64,000 nt of DNA. Origin: Xanthomonas theicola (lineage in GTDB: Bacteria; Pseudomonadota; Gammaproteobacteria; Xanthomonadales; Xanthomonadaceae). The DNA is taken from assembly GCF_014236795.1 (NCBI RefSeq), contig NZ_CP049017.1:2582001-2646000 (forward strand). Direction: 5' to 3'. Both the position numbers and the translations under genes were made by a program. A model generated the notes under the pieces. It worked only from the letters and a program-made list of their open reading frames with translations. It was not told the DNA's origin and ran no database searches. How positions within the stretch are numbered: the first letter of the stretch is position 1; every line of letters begins with the position of its first letter. Positions 55,503-64,000 of this stretch are shown here, piece after piece.

Positions 55503-56324
55503 ATGCACGACGACGCCGAACGCCCTTCCCGTGCCGCCTCTCGGGCCGCGCTGCGCCGGCTGACCCCGGCGCGCATCGCCCTGGGCCGCACCGGCACCAG
55601 CCTGCCGACAGCGGCGCAGCTGGACTTCCAGTTCGCGCACGCGCAGGCGCGCGACGCGGTGCACCTGCGTTTCGATCCGGCGCCGCTGGCCGCGGCGCTG
55701 CACGCGCGCGGCCGCGATCACCTCACCCTGCGCAGCGCCGCGGCAGATCGCCACATCTACCTGCAGCGCCCCGATCTGGGCCGCCGGCTGAGCGAGGACG
55801 CGACCGGCGAACTGCCCGGCCACGTCGCGATGCGGCGCCGCGGCTGCGACCTGGCGCTGGTGGTGGCCGACGGGCTGTCGGCGCTGGCGGTGCACCGCCA
55901 CGCCGCACCGATGCTCGAACGCATCGATGCGCTGGCCGCGGCCGAAGGCTGGACGCTGGCGCCGGTGGCGCTGGTCGAACAGGGACGCGTGGCGATCGGC
56001 GACGCGATCGGCGAACTGCTGCGCGCGCGCATGAGCGTGGTGCTGATCGGCGAGCGCCCCGGCCTCAGTTCGCAGGACAGCCTCGGCCTTTACTTCACCT
56101 ACGCCCCGCGCGTGGGCCTCAGCGACGCCTGCCGCAACTGCATCTCCAACGTGCGCGAGGCGGGCCTGAGCTACGCGCAGGCCGCGCACAAGCTGGCCTG
56201 GCTGATGCGCGAGGCATGCCGGCGGCAACTGTCCGGCGTGCAACTGAAGGACCAGACGGATACGCCCACGCTAGGGGACGCTGCGCCGCGCAAGCCACTG
56301 GGTAATTTCCTGATCCCGGACTGA
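55503..56324 (+). CDS. eutC: Ethanolamine ammonia-lyase small subunit
   Basis: A 273-residue subunit that binds the cobalamin with Eut[62 protein letters not shown] and [25 protein letters not shown] with [15 protein letters not shown] are standard. It starts 13 bp after eutB. The pathway here is the simple cytoplasmic type (permease, EutBC) without microcompartment genes. Confidence 0.95.
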   Translation: MHDDAERPSRAASRAALRRLTPARIALGRTGTSLPTAAQLDFQFAHAQARDAVHLRFDPAPLAAALHARGRDHLTLRSAAADRHIYLQRPDLGRRLSEDATGELPGHVAMRRRGCDLALVVADGLSALAVHRHAAPMLERIDALAAAEGWTLAPVALVEQGRVAIGDAIGELLRARMSVVLIGERPGLSSQDSLGLYFTYAPRVGLSDACRNCISNVREAGLSYAQAAHKLAWLMREACRRQLSGVQLKDQTDTPTLGDAAPRKPLGNFLIPD

Positions 56325-56796
56325 GGCAGACAACATCCGCCGACATGCGCACAACCAACGAACCGATGTGTCGCCGCGCCGCCATCGCGCTGCGCGGCAA
56401 CCGACCGCCATGCAGGCGCTGCCGAGGGCATGCGAGCCAATGCACGAGCGCCGCACACGGAGAACGTGAGCCTGCGCGCAATCAAGGCGCCGCTGCGTCT
56501 GAAAGGATAGACGAATGATCCAAATAAAAAAAAAAGATCGCCGCTCTCGCATTTGCTACGTATACGCCATCGCCGAAAGCGGCCGCAAAATACCACAACC
56601 GGCGACGCCAAAAACATAAAAAAACTTGAATTTCGCATCACGCAACGTTTTTTCGCAAAATCGCAAGCCGATAAAAAACAACAGCCGCCATGATAGGAAT
56701 TTGACGACATTCGCGATGGAACTGCCGAGCGCGGCATCAAAAGACTCCTCACCTTGGCCTCGACCACCATTCCTTTTCGGACAAGACAGAATTCGC
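56325..56796. other. AT-rich 472-bp gap upstream of the pectinesterase gene
   Basis: No gene is supported. GC content falls sharply from about 56510, with A-runs at 56523-56534 and 56618-56625, and remains low until the pectinesterase start. This may be a regulatory region or acquired DNA. I found no PIP box with correct 15-base spacing (TTCGG and TTCGC near 56777-56795 are only 11 bases apart). Confidence 0.5.
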
Positions 56797-58125
56797 ATGC
56801 ATTTTCCCGTCTCGCTGCACGTATCCGCATTGCTGACCGTCTTGTGCATCTCCAATTGCGACGCTCAGGTCCTGAACGGCACTGCCGCCCGACCGCAATT
56901 GAGTACCGCCGACGCCCGGATCTACACCGCCGACTCCTATCTGACCGCTGAAATACCGGTTGACAGACCTCGAAAGCCACCCCATTTGCAATGTGAGTCA
57001 TTGATCCTTCATTTGATGTGCGTCATTTTTGGCAAAGAAAGTGTCGACATTCACCCCGGAAACAAGTATTCCAGCGACCTGCTACCTGGCAAGGCCGGCA
57101 GGCTAGCCGCGTTGAGCAGCGACAACTGGGATCCAAGCGCGGGGGTGGCCCTGCTGAGCGCCGACTATCGCGTCGCCGCCGATGGCTCGGCGCCGTTCAA
57201 GAGCGTGCAGGCCGCAGTGAACAGAGCCGTGGCGGACGGCGGTACGATGCGCCGCTACATCAGCGTCGCGCCAGGGACTTACAGGGAACTGCTGTGCATT
57301 CCTTCGACCGCGCCGCCGATCACGCTATTCGGCCTTGGCAACACTCGCAGCGATACGCTGATCGTCTTCAACAATGCCAATCCGACGCCCAAGCTGGTCG
57401 GCACACCCACCCACCCATGCGCCAGCAACGCCGCTGCGGCTGTGACCGGCACCTCCAACAGCGCCACGGTCACGGTGCGCGCGGATGCGTTCCAGGCACG
57501 CAACCTGACCGTCGCCAACGACTATGTGGAGGATACTTATGCTAGCCACAATCAGTCGGCGGTCGCCTTGGCCGTGCGCGGCGACAAGGCGCTTTTCGAG
57601 AATGTGGCGGTGCTGGGCAACCAGGACACCCTGATGGTCAGCGCCACCGCGGCGCCGTCGCTGATCCGTGCGTACTTCAAGGACAGTCTGGTACAGGGCG
57701 ATACCGATTTCATCTTCGGCTCCGGCATCGCGGTGTTTTCCCATAGCACCATCCGCTACGACGCCAACCGCCTGAGCAGCCGCCGCAGCGGCTATATTTT
57801 CGCGCCCAGCACCAAGCCCGACAGCATCTACGGCTTTCTCGCCACCGACAGCATCTTCGACGCGATCGGCGATGTCGCCGGCAATTCGGTCTATCTGGGC
57901 CGGGCCTGGGACCAGGGTGTCGCCAGCCTCTCCGATTATGTCAACGGCACATCGCCGAACGGTCAGGTGACAATCCGCAATTCGACGCTCGGCGCGCATA
58001 TTCGCAAGAATGCGCCGTGGGCCGCGTCGTCCACCACCATGCGCCCTTATTGCAGCGCCGGTTGCAAATACTCAGCCAACCGCCTCTACGAGTATTCCAA
58101 CAGCGGCGCAGGCAGCACCAATTGA
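56797..58125 (+). CDS. Secreted pectin methylesterase (CE8) with an in-frame small inserted element
   Basis: A 442-residue enzyme removing methyl esters from pectin. The signal peptide is about residues 1-23 (MHFPVSLHVSALLTVLCISNCDA). CE8 signatures are VLGNQDTLMV, VQGDTDFIFGSG (with the catalytic Asp pair from QDT and DFIFG) and YLGRAWDQG, where the family has LGRPW. Residues ~50-93 (AEIPVDRPRK..KESVDIHPGNKYSS) have no match to the family and are encoded by a small inserted element (56947-57075). The frame stays open. Secretion by the type II system is likely. The next gene is polygalacturonase, which needs de-esterified pectin. Confidence 0.9.
   Translation: MHFPVSLHVSALLTVLCISNCDAQVLNGTAARPQLSTADARIYTADSYLTAEIPVDRPRKPPHLQCESLILHLMCVIFGKESVDIHPGNKYSSDLLPGKAGRLAALSSDNWDPSAGVALLSADYRVAADGSAPFKSVQAAVNRAVADGGTMRRYISVAPGTYRELLCIPSTAPPITLFGLGNTRSDTLIVFNNANPTPKLVGTPTHPCASNAAAAVTGTSNSATVTVRADAFQARNLTVANDYVEDTYASHNQSAVALAVRGDKALFENVAVLGNQDTLMVSATAAPSLIRAYFKDSLVQGDTDFIFGSGIAVFSHSTIRYDANRLSSRRSGYIFAPSTKPDSIYGFLATDSIFDAIGDVAGNSVYLGRAWDQGVASLSDYVNGTSPNGQVTIRNSTLGAHIRKNAPWAASSTTMRPYCSAGCKYSANRLYEYSNSGAGSTN
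56947..57075. mobile_element. 129-bp MITE-like insert in the pectinesterase gene
   Basis: Terminal inverted repeats GCTGAAATAC (56947-56956) and GTATTCCAGC (57066-57075), one mismatch, flanked on both sides by GACC (56943-56946 and 57076-57079), a likely target duplication. Its right two-thirds match 12190-12275, next to an IS1595-like fragment. It is probably a non-autonomous derivative of that IS. Confidence 0.65.
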
Positions 58126-58239
58126 ACCGGTCCCCACCAGCATCGCCGCCGGTCGAAACGGTGCCGCTGTGCATCATCGAACGGACGCATCCGCTGCGCA
58201 CACGCGCCATTCCCCTTTCCAACCCAACAGAAGCATTCC

Positions 58240-59916
58240 ATGACGACGACAACTCCCTTGCCCTGTCTCAAATTCGGCCTACCGCTGCTGGTGATCGCCT
58301 CGCTCCAGGCCAACGCCGCGCCGCGGCAGCCGCTTGCCCAGCGAGACGCTCCAACCTGCGTCAGCACCGCCTGGGGGACGATGGCCAAACCAACGCTGCC
58401 GCAAAATGTATGCATGAAGCTATCGGCGACGCTGCGGCCGGTCAACGGTTCGCTCGACAGCCTCGACGCGAATCCGGCGTACTCGGCAACGGATACGCTG
58501 CGCATCCAGGATGCCATCACCGACTGCCCTGCCGGCAGTGCAGTGAAGCTGGTCGTCGGCGCCAATGGCGAATCCGGTTTCCTCACCGGCCCGCTGACCC
58601 TCAAGAGCGGGGTGACCCTCTGGATTGATCAGGGCGCCACGCTGTTCGCCTCGCGCAATCCGCACGACTACGATAACGGCGTCGGCAGTTGCGGAATCGC
58701 AGACACCGACAAGAAAAAATCCTGCAAACCACTGATCTACGGCAAGGCCATCAGCGGCAGCGGCATCGTCGGCGACGGCAAGATCGACGGGCGCGGCGGC
58801 AGTGTGCTGACGGCCGGCCCCAACGCCGGCAAGCGCAGCTGGTGGGACGTGGCCTATCAGAACGTGAGCCAAGGGCTGGTCCAGCATGCGCCGCGCATGC
58901 TGCAGATCGACAACAGCAACGATTTCACCCTCTATGCCGTGACCCTGGAGAACTCGCCCAATTTCCACGTGGTCACCGACAACGTCGTCGGCGTGACCGC
59001 CTGGGGCATCAAGATCCTCAGCCCGAGCCTGGTCTACACCCGGCCAGGTTACAAGTGCCCGGCCGGCACCACGCCGGATGTGCTGACTCCCGCCACCTGC
59101 TTCACCCCGGCAACCGTCAAGAATACCGATGGCTTCAACCCCGGCCAGTCCAGGAACGTACTGCTGGCGGATTCCTACATCAGCACCGGCGACGACAACG
59201 TCGCCATCAAGGCGCATGCCAGCACCAAGGCCAGCAATCCGTCGAGCAACATGGCATTCGTCAACAACCACTTCTATTACGGCCATGGCATGTCGATGGG
59301 CAGCGAAACCGACTCCGGCATGCACCACATCGTGGTGCAGAACCTGAGCATCGACGGGTTCAACGCCAGCGACGCGATCAAGGATCCTGCGTCCGGCAAC
59401 GGTCTGCGCATCAAGTCCGACCGCACCCGCGGCGGGCAGGTCTCCGACATCAGCTTCGAGAACATCTGCATGCGTAACGTGGCGCGTCCGCTGGTATTCG
59501 ACGCGTTCTACAGCAAGCCGGGGAATGCCGAGCCCAGCACCGCGTATCCGCATTTCGACAACATCACGTTGCGCAACGTGCATTCGCTGGGCTCACGCCA
59601 TTTCGGCGCAGGCCAGTTGAGTTTCTATGGCTATCGGGACGCGAAGGTGTCCTACCCGATCACGATCGCGATGGACAATGTCGTGCTCGAGGGCGGCGCC
59701 ATTTCCTTCGCCGCTCCGCACTATGACGGACCCAACGCGAATCCGGCAGCCACCCACTTCAGCTTCACCGGCGGACCCGTCAGCTTCGCCAGCCGGCTGA
59801 CCCCTTCCACACAGTACGACGTGCAGATCCAGGGCCAGCCTGGAACCGGCGAGCCGCTGGACTGCAGCGATGCGTTCCCGGCCTACAGCAGCGTGCTGCC
59901 AGATTCGCCGATCTGA
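58240..59916 (+). CDS. Secreted polygalacturonase (GH28)
   Basis: A 558-residue right-handed beta-helix enzyme with a signal peptide (about 1-26). The four GH28 motifs are present in order: NTDGFNPGQS, GDDNVAIKA, YGHGMSMGSE and RIKSDRTRGG; these supply the catalytic Asp residues and the His/Arg/Lys substrate contacts. It hydrolyses demethylated homogalacturonan, so it follows the pectin methylesterase action. 114 bp separate the two genes, which could be co-transcribed. Confidence 0.94.
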   Translation: MTTTTPLPCLKFGLPLLVIASLQANAAPRQPLAQRDAPTCVSTAWGTMAKPTLPQNVCMKLSATLRPVNGSLDSLDANPAYSATDTLRIQDAITDCPAGSAVKLVVGANGESGFLTGPLTLKSGVTLWIDQGATLFASRNPHDYDNGVGSCGIADTDKKKSCKPLIYGKAISGSGIVGDGKIDGRGGSVLTAGPNAGKRSWWDVAYQNVSQGLVQHAPRMLQIDNSNDFTLYAVTLENSPNFHVVTDNVVGVTAWGIKILSPSLVYTRPGYKCPAGTTPDVLTPATCFTPATVKNTDGFNPGQSRNVLLADSYISTGDDNVAIKAHASTKASNPSSNMAFVNNHFYYGHGMSMGSETDSGMHHIVVQNLSIDGFNASDAIKDPASGNGLRIKSDRTRGGQVSDISFENICMRNVARPLVFDAFYSKPGNAEPSTAYPHFDNITLRNVHSLGSRHFGAGQLSFYGYRDAKVSYPITIAMDNVVLEGGAISFAAPHYDGPNANPAATHFSFTGGPVSFASRLTPSTQYDVQIQGQPGTGEPLDCSDAFPAYSSVLPDSPI

Positions 59917-60023
59917 TCGCTCCAAGCGCGTCGCCGTTCGTCGATCCCCGCAGCGCTGGCGCCATGCCGGCGCTGCGCCATCCGCGGCGGCGGCGCGTCG
60001 TCGGGCGCACGCCGCGCCGACGC

Positions 60024-60734
60024 TCAGCCCAGGCCGGCCCACCAGGCGCGCCACAGCGTGGCCATCGCGGTCGGCGGCTTCGGCGCAGGGATGGTGGCCT
60101 GCCGCACGATGCGTGCACGCGCCAGCGCGGACAGGATGCGCCGCGCTCGCGGCCCGCGCACGCGCCGCGGCCAGCGCTGCAGCAAGGCCTGCGCCCACTG
60201 CTGCCGCGCCTGCGCATCGTCGCCGCTGCGCAGCGACAGCGGCACCGCCGCGGCACCGACCTCGGCCAGCCGCTGTGCCAGCACCTGCGTGGCCACTGCA
60301 CGGGTGGCGGCGTCGACCGGCGTGGCATCGAACAGCGCGCACTCGACCGCAGCCGCTACCTGCGCGAAGGATTCCAACTGTGCATGGGCCTGCCCCGGAT
60401 CGACCGCGGACGCGCGCGCGGCGAGCAACCCCGGCAAGGCCTCGGCCAGTTGCGCCCACGGTGCGGCGACCGGCTCCAGCACCCGTCCCAGCGGATGCCG
60501 CGAGCGCTGCATGGCCCAGTTGCGCAATTCCTCGCCCCACCACGCCAGTTTGGCGTCGGCCGGCAGCGGGTCGCCGGCGATGTTGAGGATGTCGTCGAAT
60601 TCCTGCAGCAGCGCGAACCAGGCCACGGTCCGCGCGCGCTGCGCCGCGGGCACGAACGTCTCGGCCACCGCCCACTCCGGCCAGCGGCGGCGCCATTTGT
60701 CGAGGAAGGCATCCAGGGCGGAGGGACTGCTCAT
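60024..60734 (-). CDS. Squalene/phytoene synthase-family protein
   Basis: A 236-residue all-helical protein: ALDAFLDKWRRRWPEWAVAETFVPAAQRARTVAWFALLQEFDDILNIAGDPLPADAKLAWWGEELRNWA. The first Asp-rich region is EFDDIL, and the aligned second (DXXXD) region is weak. It is shorter than true synthases (~290). Catalytic function is thus uncertain; it may be a family member with a changed role. It shares a strand with gph and ubiG. Confidence 0.8.
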   Translation of the reverse strand: MSSPSALDAFLDKWRRRWPEWAVAETFVPAAQRARTVAWFALLQEFDDILNIAGDPLPADAKLAWWGEELRNWAMQRSRHPLGRVLEPVAAPWAQLAEALPGLLAARASAVDPGQAHAQLESFAQVAAAVECALFDATPVDAATRAVATQVLAQRLAEVGAAAVPLSLRSGDDAQARQQWAQALLQRWPRRVRGPRARRILSALARARIVRQATIPAPKPPTAMATLWRAWWAGLG

Positions 60735-60756
60735 GCGATCGCGCGATTGGGTCGGT

Positions 60757-61467
60757 TCAGGAGCGCAGCGGCGCGCCAGGCCAGGCGTCCGGGTCGAGCA
60801 GCTCGGCGGGTGCGGCGACCAGCGCATCGGCGCGCCAGGCCAGCGGATCGTCGCCGTCCAGGCGATAACCCCACAACACCGCCACCGACGCCATGCCGGC
60901 GGCGCGCGCGGCCAGGATGTCGCGTTCGTCGTCGCCGACGTAGACGATCTGTTCGGGACGCAGACCCAGGCGCTGCGCCGCCACCTGCAGCGGCAGCGGG
61001 TGCGGCTTGCGCTCGGGCAGCGTGTCGCCGCCGATCAGCACCGCGCAGCATCGTGCCCATTGCAACTGCGGCAGGATCAACCGCGCCAGGTATTCGGGCT
61101 TGTTGGTGACGATGCCCCAGACGCAGCCATCGTCCTGCAACCGCTGCAGCAGCGGCGCGATGCCGTCGAACGGGCGCGAATGGCGGCCGATCAGGGTTTC
61201 GTAGTGGCGCAGGAAAGCGGGAATCAGCGCCTCGCGCGCCGCCGCCGGCACTTCGGGAAAGGCGACGCCCAGCATCGCGCGCGTCCCCTTGGACACCACC
61301 GGGCGCAACTGCTCCAGGCTCAGCGCGGCCGCGCCATGTTCGGTGCGCAGCGCATTGGCCGCGGCCAGCAGGTCCGGCGCGCTGTCCAGCAGCGTGCCGT
61401 CCAGGTCGAACAGCACCGCGCGTGGGAACCCGTCGCGCAGGCGCTGCGACGATTCCCTATTCCCCAT
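60757..61467 (-). CDS. gph: Phosphoglycolate phosphatase (HAD family)
   Basis: A 236-residue HAD hydrolase: [17 protein letters not shown] (nucleophile Asp in DLDGT), [15 protein letters not shown] (Lys of motif III) and [17 protein letters not shown]. It clears 2-phosphoglycolate produced from DNA repair. The first residues (MGNRESS) come from a GGGAATAGGGAATCG repeat shared with the end of ubiG, so the true start may be slightly inside. It overlaps ubiG by 11 bp. Confidence 0.93.
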   Translation of the reverse strand: MGNRESSQRLRDGFPRAVLFDLDGTLLDSAPDLLAAANALRTEHGAAALSLEQLRPVVSKGTRAMLGVAFPEVPAAAREALIPAFLRHYETLIGRHSRPFDGIAPLLQRLQDDGCVWGIVTNKPEYLARLILPQLQWARCCAVLIGGDTLPERKPHPLPLQVAAQRLGLRPEQIVYVGDDERDILAARAAGMASVAVLWGYRLDGDDPLAWRADALVAAPAELLDPDAWPGAPLRS

Positions 61468-61480
61468 TCCCGCTTCCCGG
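61451..61480. repeat. GGGAATC-type repeat across the ubiG/gph junction
   Basis: GGGAATAGGGAATCG and GCGGGAATGGGGAA units on the minus strand form the ends of ubiG and the start of gph. Same repeat class as at 29666, 37541 and 38761. Confidence 0.65.
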
Positions 61481-62194
61481 CTTCACCGCGCAGGCAAGGT
61501 AATTCACGTCGGTGCGCGTGGACAGCCGCGCGCGGTTGCGCCACGGCTCGTAGGCCATGCCGCTGACGTCGTGCAGCTGTAGCTCGGCCTGGCGCAGCCA
61601 GGCCGCCAGCTCGGCCGGCTTGATGAAATCCTGGTAGCGGTGGGTGCCGGTGGCCAGCAGCCGCGCCACGTACTCGGCGCCGACGATGGCCAGCGCGAAC
61701 GCGACCGGGGTGCGGTTGAGCGTGGACAGGAACAACTGGCCGCCGGGCTTGAGCAGGGTCGCGCAGGCGCGCACGATCGCCGCCGGATCGGGCACGTGCT
61801 CGAGCATCTCCATGCAGGTGATCGCGTCGAAGCTGCCCGGGCGCTCGGCGGCCAGGTCCTCGACCGGCTGCACGCGGTAGTCGACCTCCACGCCGGATTC
61901 GAACTGGTGCAGCCGCGCCACCTTGACCAGCTCCGGCGACAGGTCGATCGCGGTGACCTGCGCGCCCTCCTTGGCCAGCGCCTCGCTGAGCAGGCCGCCG
62001 CCGCAGCCCACGTCGAGCACGCTGGCGCCGCGCAGCGGCACGCGGTCGGCGACGTAGCGCAGGCGCACCGGGTTCAGCGCGTGCAGCGGCTTCTGCGGGC
62101 CGTCGGCGTCCCACCAGCGGGTGGCCAGCGCGCCGAACTTGTCCAGTTCGGCCTGATCGAAGTTGGCGGATGGATTGGGTGCGGAAGCGGTCAT
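61457..62194 (-). CDS. ubiG: Ubiquinone biosynthesis O-methyltransferase
   Basis: A 245-residue SAM-dependent methyltransferase carrying out both O-methylations of ubiquinone synthesis. [30 protein letters not shown] is the family opening; motif I is [16 protein letters not shown], and [33 protein letters not shown] and [14 protein letters not shown] follow. The C-terminal GSGNGE comes from a repeat. Confidence 0.95.
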   Translation of the reverse strand: MTASAPNPSANFDQAELDKFGALATRWWDADGPQKPLHALNPVRLRYVADRVPLRGASVLDVGCGGGLLSEALAKEGAQVTAIDLSPELVKVARLHQFESGVEVDYRVQPVEDLAAERPGSFDAITCMEMLEHVPDPAAIVRACATLLKPGGQLFLSTLNRTPVAFALAIVGAEYVARLLATGTHRYQDFIKPAELAAWLRQAELQLHDVSGMAYEPWRNRARLSTRTDVNYLACAVKPGSGNGE

Positions 62195-62246
62195 GGCGGC
62201 ATCTCGGTTGGGCCGCGCGCTGGCAGCGGCGCGGCGGGAGGACGGG

Positions 62247-63581
62247 TCAGGCGTGCACGCTGCGGATGCGCTCGCGCCATTGCCGCGCGTTGGCGACCAG
62301 CGCGTCGGCATCCATGTCCACCAGCATGCGCTGCTCGAGCTTGCGCTGGCCGGCGATCCATACATCGCCGACCTGCTGCCGGCCGGTCGCATAGACCAGC
62401 TGCGACAGCACGTTGTGCAACGGCTGGGTCTCCAGCGCGGACAGGTCCACGCAGATCAGGTCGGCCTGCTTGCCGACCTCGATCGAGCCGATCTTCTCGC
62501 CGAAACCCAGCGCGCGCGCGCCACCCAGAGTGGCCGCGCGCAGCGTGCTGGCCGCGTCCAGCGCGGTGGCGTCGTTGGCCACCGCCTTGGCCAGGATCGC
62601 CGCGGTGCGGTTCTCGCTGAACATGTCCAGGTCGTTGTTGCTGGCGCAGCCGTCGGTGCCGATCGCCAGGTTCACCCCCGCGCGCTGCAACGCGCAGGCC
62701 GGGCAGAAGCCGGAGGCGAGCTTGAGGTTGGATTCGGGGCAATGCACCACGCTGACCCCACGCTCGGCGCACAGGTGGATCTCGGCGTCGGTGAGCTGGG
62801 TCATGTGCACCGCGATCAGGCGGTCGTTGACCAGCCCCAGCCGGTCCAGCCGCGCCAGCGGGCGCTGGCCGTGCAGCTTGATCGAATCGGCGATCTCCTG
62901 CGCGGTCTCGTGGGTGTGCAGGTGCACCGGCACGTCGAGCTGGTCGGACAGCATGCGCACGCGCTCGAAGTTGGCGTCGTTGACCGTGTACGGCGCATGC
63001 GGGGCGAAGGCGATGCTGATCAGCGGATCGTCGCGCCACTGGTCGTGCACCTCGCAGGCGCGCGCGAAGTACTCGTCGGAGGTCTTGGCCCAGGCGGTCG
63101 GGAAATCGATGATCACCGTGCCCACCCGGGCGCGGAAACCGTGCTGCTTGTACACCGCGGCCTGCACGTCGGAGAAGAAGTAGTTCTCGTTGGCGCAGGT
63201 GGTGCCGCCGCGCAGCATCTCGGCGATCGCCAGCGCGGTGCCGTCGGCGACGAACTCCGGGCCGATCACCGCGGTCTCCACCGGCCAGATGTGCTGCTGC
63301 AGCCACACCATCAGCGGCAGGTCGTCGGCGATGCCGCGCAGCAGCGTCATCGGATTGTGGGTGTGCGCGTTGACCAGACCCGGCAGCAGCGCCGCATCCG
63401 GGCGCGACACGGTGCGCGCAGCGGCGAAGCGCGCGCGCGCCTCGGCGGCCGGCAGCACCGCGACGATCTCGCTGCCGCGCACCGCCACCGCGTGGTCTTC
63501 CAGCACCAGCGCATGCGGCTCGATCGGGACCACGTAGCCGGCTTCGATCAGCAGGTCGCAGGATTCGGAGAAGGAGGTCAT
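62247..63581 (-). CDS. mtaD: TRZ/ATZ-family amidohydrolase (MTA/SAH deaminase type)
   Basis: A 444-residue metal-dependent deaminase: [19 protein letters not shown] (HxH metal site), [39 protein letters not shown] and [16 protein letters not shown] (metal Asp). This is the subgroup that deaminates 5'-methylthioadenosine or S-adenosylhomocysteine in gammaproteobacteria, although substrate proof needs assays. It lies upstream of ubiG with 52 bp between. Confidence 0.9.
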   Translation of the reverse strand: MTSFSESCDLLIEAGYVVPIEPHALVLEDHAVAVRGSEIVAVLPAAEARARFAAARTVSRPDAALLPGLVNAHTHNPMTLLRGIADDLPLMVWLQQHIWPVETAVIGPEFVADGTALAIAEMLRGGTTCANENYFFSDVQAAVYKQHGFRARVGTVIIDFPTAWAKTSDEYFARACEVHDQWRDDPLISIAFAPHAPYTVNDANFERVRMLSDQLDVPVHLHTHETAQEIADSIKLHGQRPLARLDRLGLVNDRLIAVHMTQLTDAEIHLCAERGVSVVHCPESNLKLASGFCPACALQRAGVNLAIGTDGCASNNDLDMFSENRTAAILAKAVANDATALDAASTLRAATLGGARALGFGEKIGSIEVGKQADLICVDLSALETQPLHNVLSQLVYATGRQQVGDVWIAGQRKLEQRMLVDMDADALVANARQWRERIRSVHA

Positions 63582-63606
63582 CGCAAATGCTCTGGAAAAG
63601 GAAGGA

Positions 63607-63774
63607 TCAAGACGCCGCCTGGGCCTGGCCGATGCGCCGCCGGTAGACGCGCATCGCCACCCACGGCAGCACGAACAGCGCCGCGAAGCCCCGCCGCCCC
63701 AGCACCGGCACGACCAGGGGCAGCGGGATGCACAGCACGAACACGATCGGCGCGATCGCCACGCGCAGCGTCAT
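63607..63774 (-). CDS. Small membrane protein
   Basis: A 55-residue protein, MTLRVAIAPIVFVLCIPLPLVVPVLGRRGFAALFVLPWVAMRVYRRR, with two hydrophobic segments and a basic end. No family is recognised. Its ATG overlaps the stop of the gene upstream (ATGA, 63771-63774). Confidence 0.65.
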   Translation of the reverse strand: MTLRVAIAPIVFVLCIPLPLVVPVLGRRGFAALFVLPWVAMRVYRRRIGQAQAAS

Positions 63775-64000
63775 CGTCCGCGCCTGCGCCCGTCGAACTG
63801 GCGGATGTGCCGGCACGGCTGCAGGTGCGATTTCCAGAACGGCGGCGTGACCGGGAAGCTCACCGCCAAGCCGATGAACGACGACAGCATCCGCTGCAGC
63901 GCGCGCACGATTCTGCCTGCGGCCTCGACCTGGACATGCACCGGCAGCTCGATCTGCGCTGCCAGCAAGGCGATGGCGATGGCGAAGACCGCAGCGCTGA
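63771..64000 (-). CDS. Unknown membrane-associated protein (partial, runs off the window)
   Basis: Only the C-terminal part is in the window. A hydrophobic stretch (AVFAIAIALLAAQI) is followed by HVQVEAAGRIVRALQRMLSSFIGLAVSFPVTPPFWKSHLQPCRHIRQFDGRRRGR and the stop. Four-base overlap with the next gene shows translational coupling. No family is recognised. Confidence 0.5.
   Translation of the reverse strand, partial: SAAVFAIAIALLAAQIELPVHVQVEAAGRIVRALQRMLSSFIGLAVSFPVTPPFWKSHLQPCRHIRQFDGRRRGR

Noticed and set aside
56777..56795. PIP box before the pectinesterase gene
   Set aside because: TTCGG and TTCGC are 11 bases apart instead of 15.
56171..57001. Minus-strand frame of 276 codons over the eutC end and pectinesterase start
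   Set aside because: It overlaps two well-supported genes and has no family features. Its first residues derive from the inserted mini-element and may be a trace of the parent IS only.

Overview
The window is GC-rich (roughly 65-70%) DNA from a plant-associated gammaproteobacterium, almost certainly a Xanthomonas. The evidence is an arginine cluster of the Xanthomonas type (N-acetylornithine carbamoyltransferase plus a bifunctional N-acetylglutamate synthase/kinase), an alpha-amino-acid ester hydrolase like that of X. citri, two type III effector genes (a xopB/HopD1 homologue behind a PIP box and a broken xopL-like gene), plant cell-wall enzymes, and the short GGGAATC/GGGACTC repeats common between Xanthomonas genes. 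The species cannot be fixed from this window.

Layout. 1-4609: an R-body (reb) locus on the minus strand, with two RebB-type proteins, a sigma-70-family regulator, a small proline-rich protein and a large unannotated protein that carries the metal-binding landmarks of an adenosine-deaminase-like hydrolase. 4734-11202: glycan-degradation genes (alpha-L-fucosidase, sialidase-like protein, glycosylasparaginase) with cutC, interrupted by a frameshifted xopL-like effector and a decayed IS3 element. 11280-12275: IS remnants. 12282-19139: housekeeping genes (yicC, rph, rdgB, hemW, DUF1631, PilZ).

19139-24076: a mobile-element graveyard that includes the first copy of a chimeric IS5/IS200 element, a phasin-like gene, a TPR gene, a 230-bp IS630-type mini-element and several IS fragments. 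24077-25909: xopB. 26070-40723: amino-acid ester hydrolase, proBA, and argH-argC-GNAT-argB-argE'-GNAT-argG-argF' on the minus strand. 41102-44112: cysS, sufE, and an MFS gene broken and joined to a foreign fragment, followed directly by the second IS5/IS200 copy (44112-45525). 45599-49683: an exported protein, then a Phd/zeta toxin-antitoxin cassette lying between a truncated duplicate and the intact copy of a dksA-like gene.

49817-56324: yidD, dihydroorotase, an M23 peptidase, a 25-base C tract, then ethanolamine use (permease, eutB, eutC). 56797-59916: pectin methylesterase and polygalacturonase, which act in sequence on pectin; the first carries a small inserted element in its reading frame. 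59917-64000: minus-strand squalene/phytoene-synthase-like gene, gph, ubiG, an MtaD-type deaminase and small membrane proteins.

Several otherwise recognisable genes carry single frameshifts (xopL-like, an ABM-domain gene, a cupin gene, the ethanolamine permease). These are either real decay or sequence errors; the window alone cannot decide.
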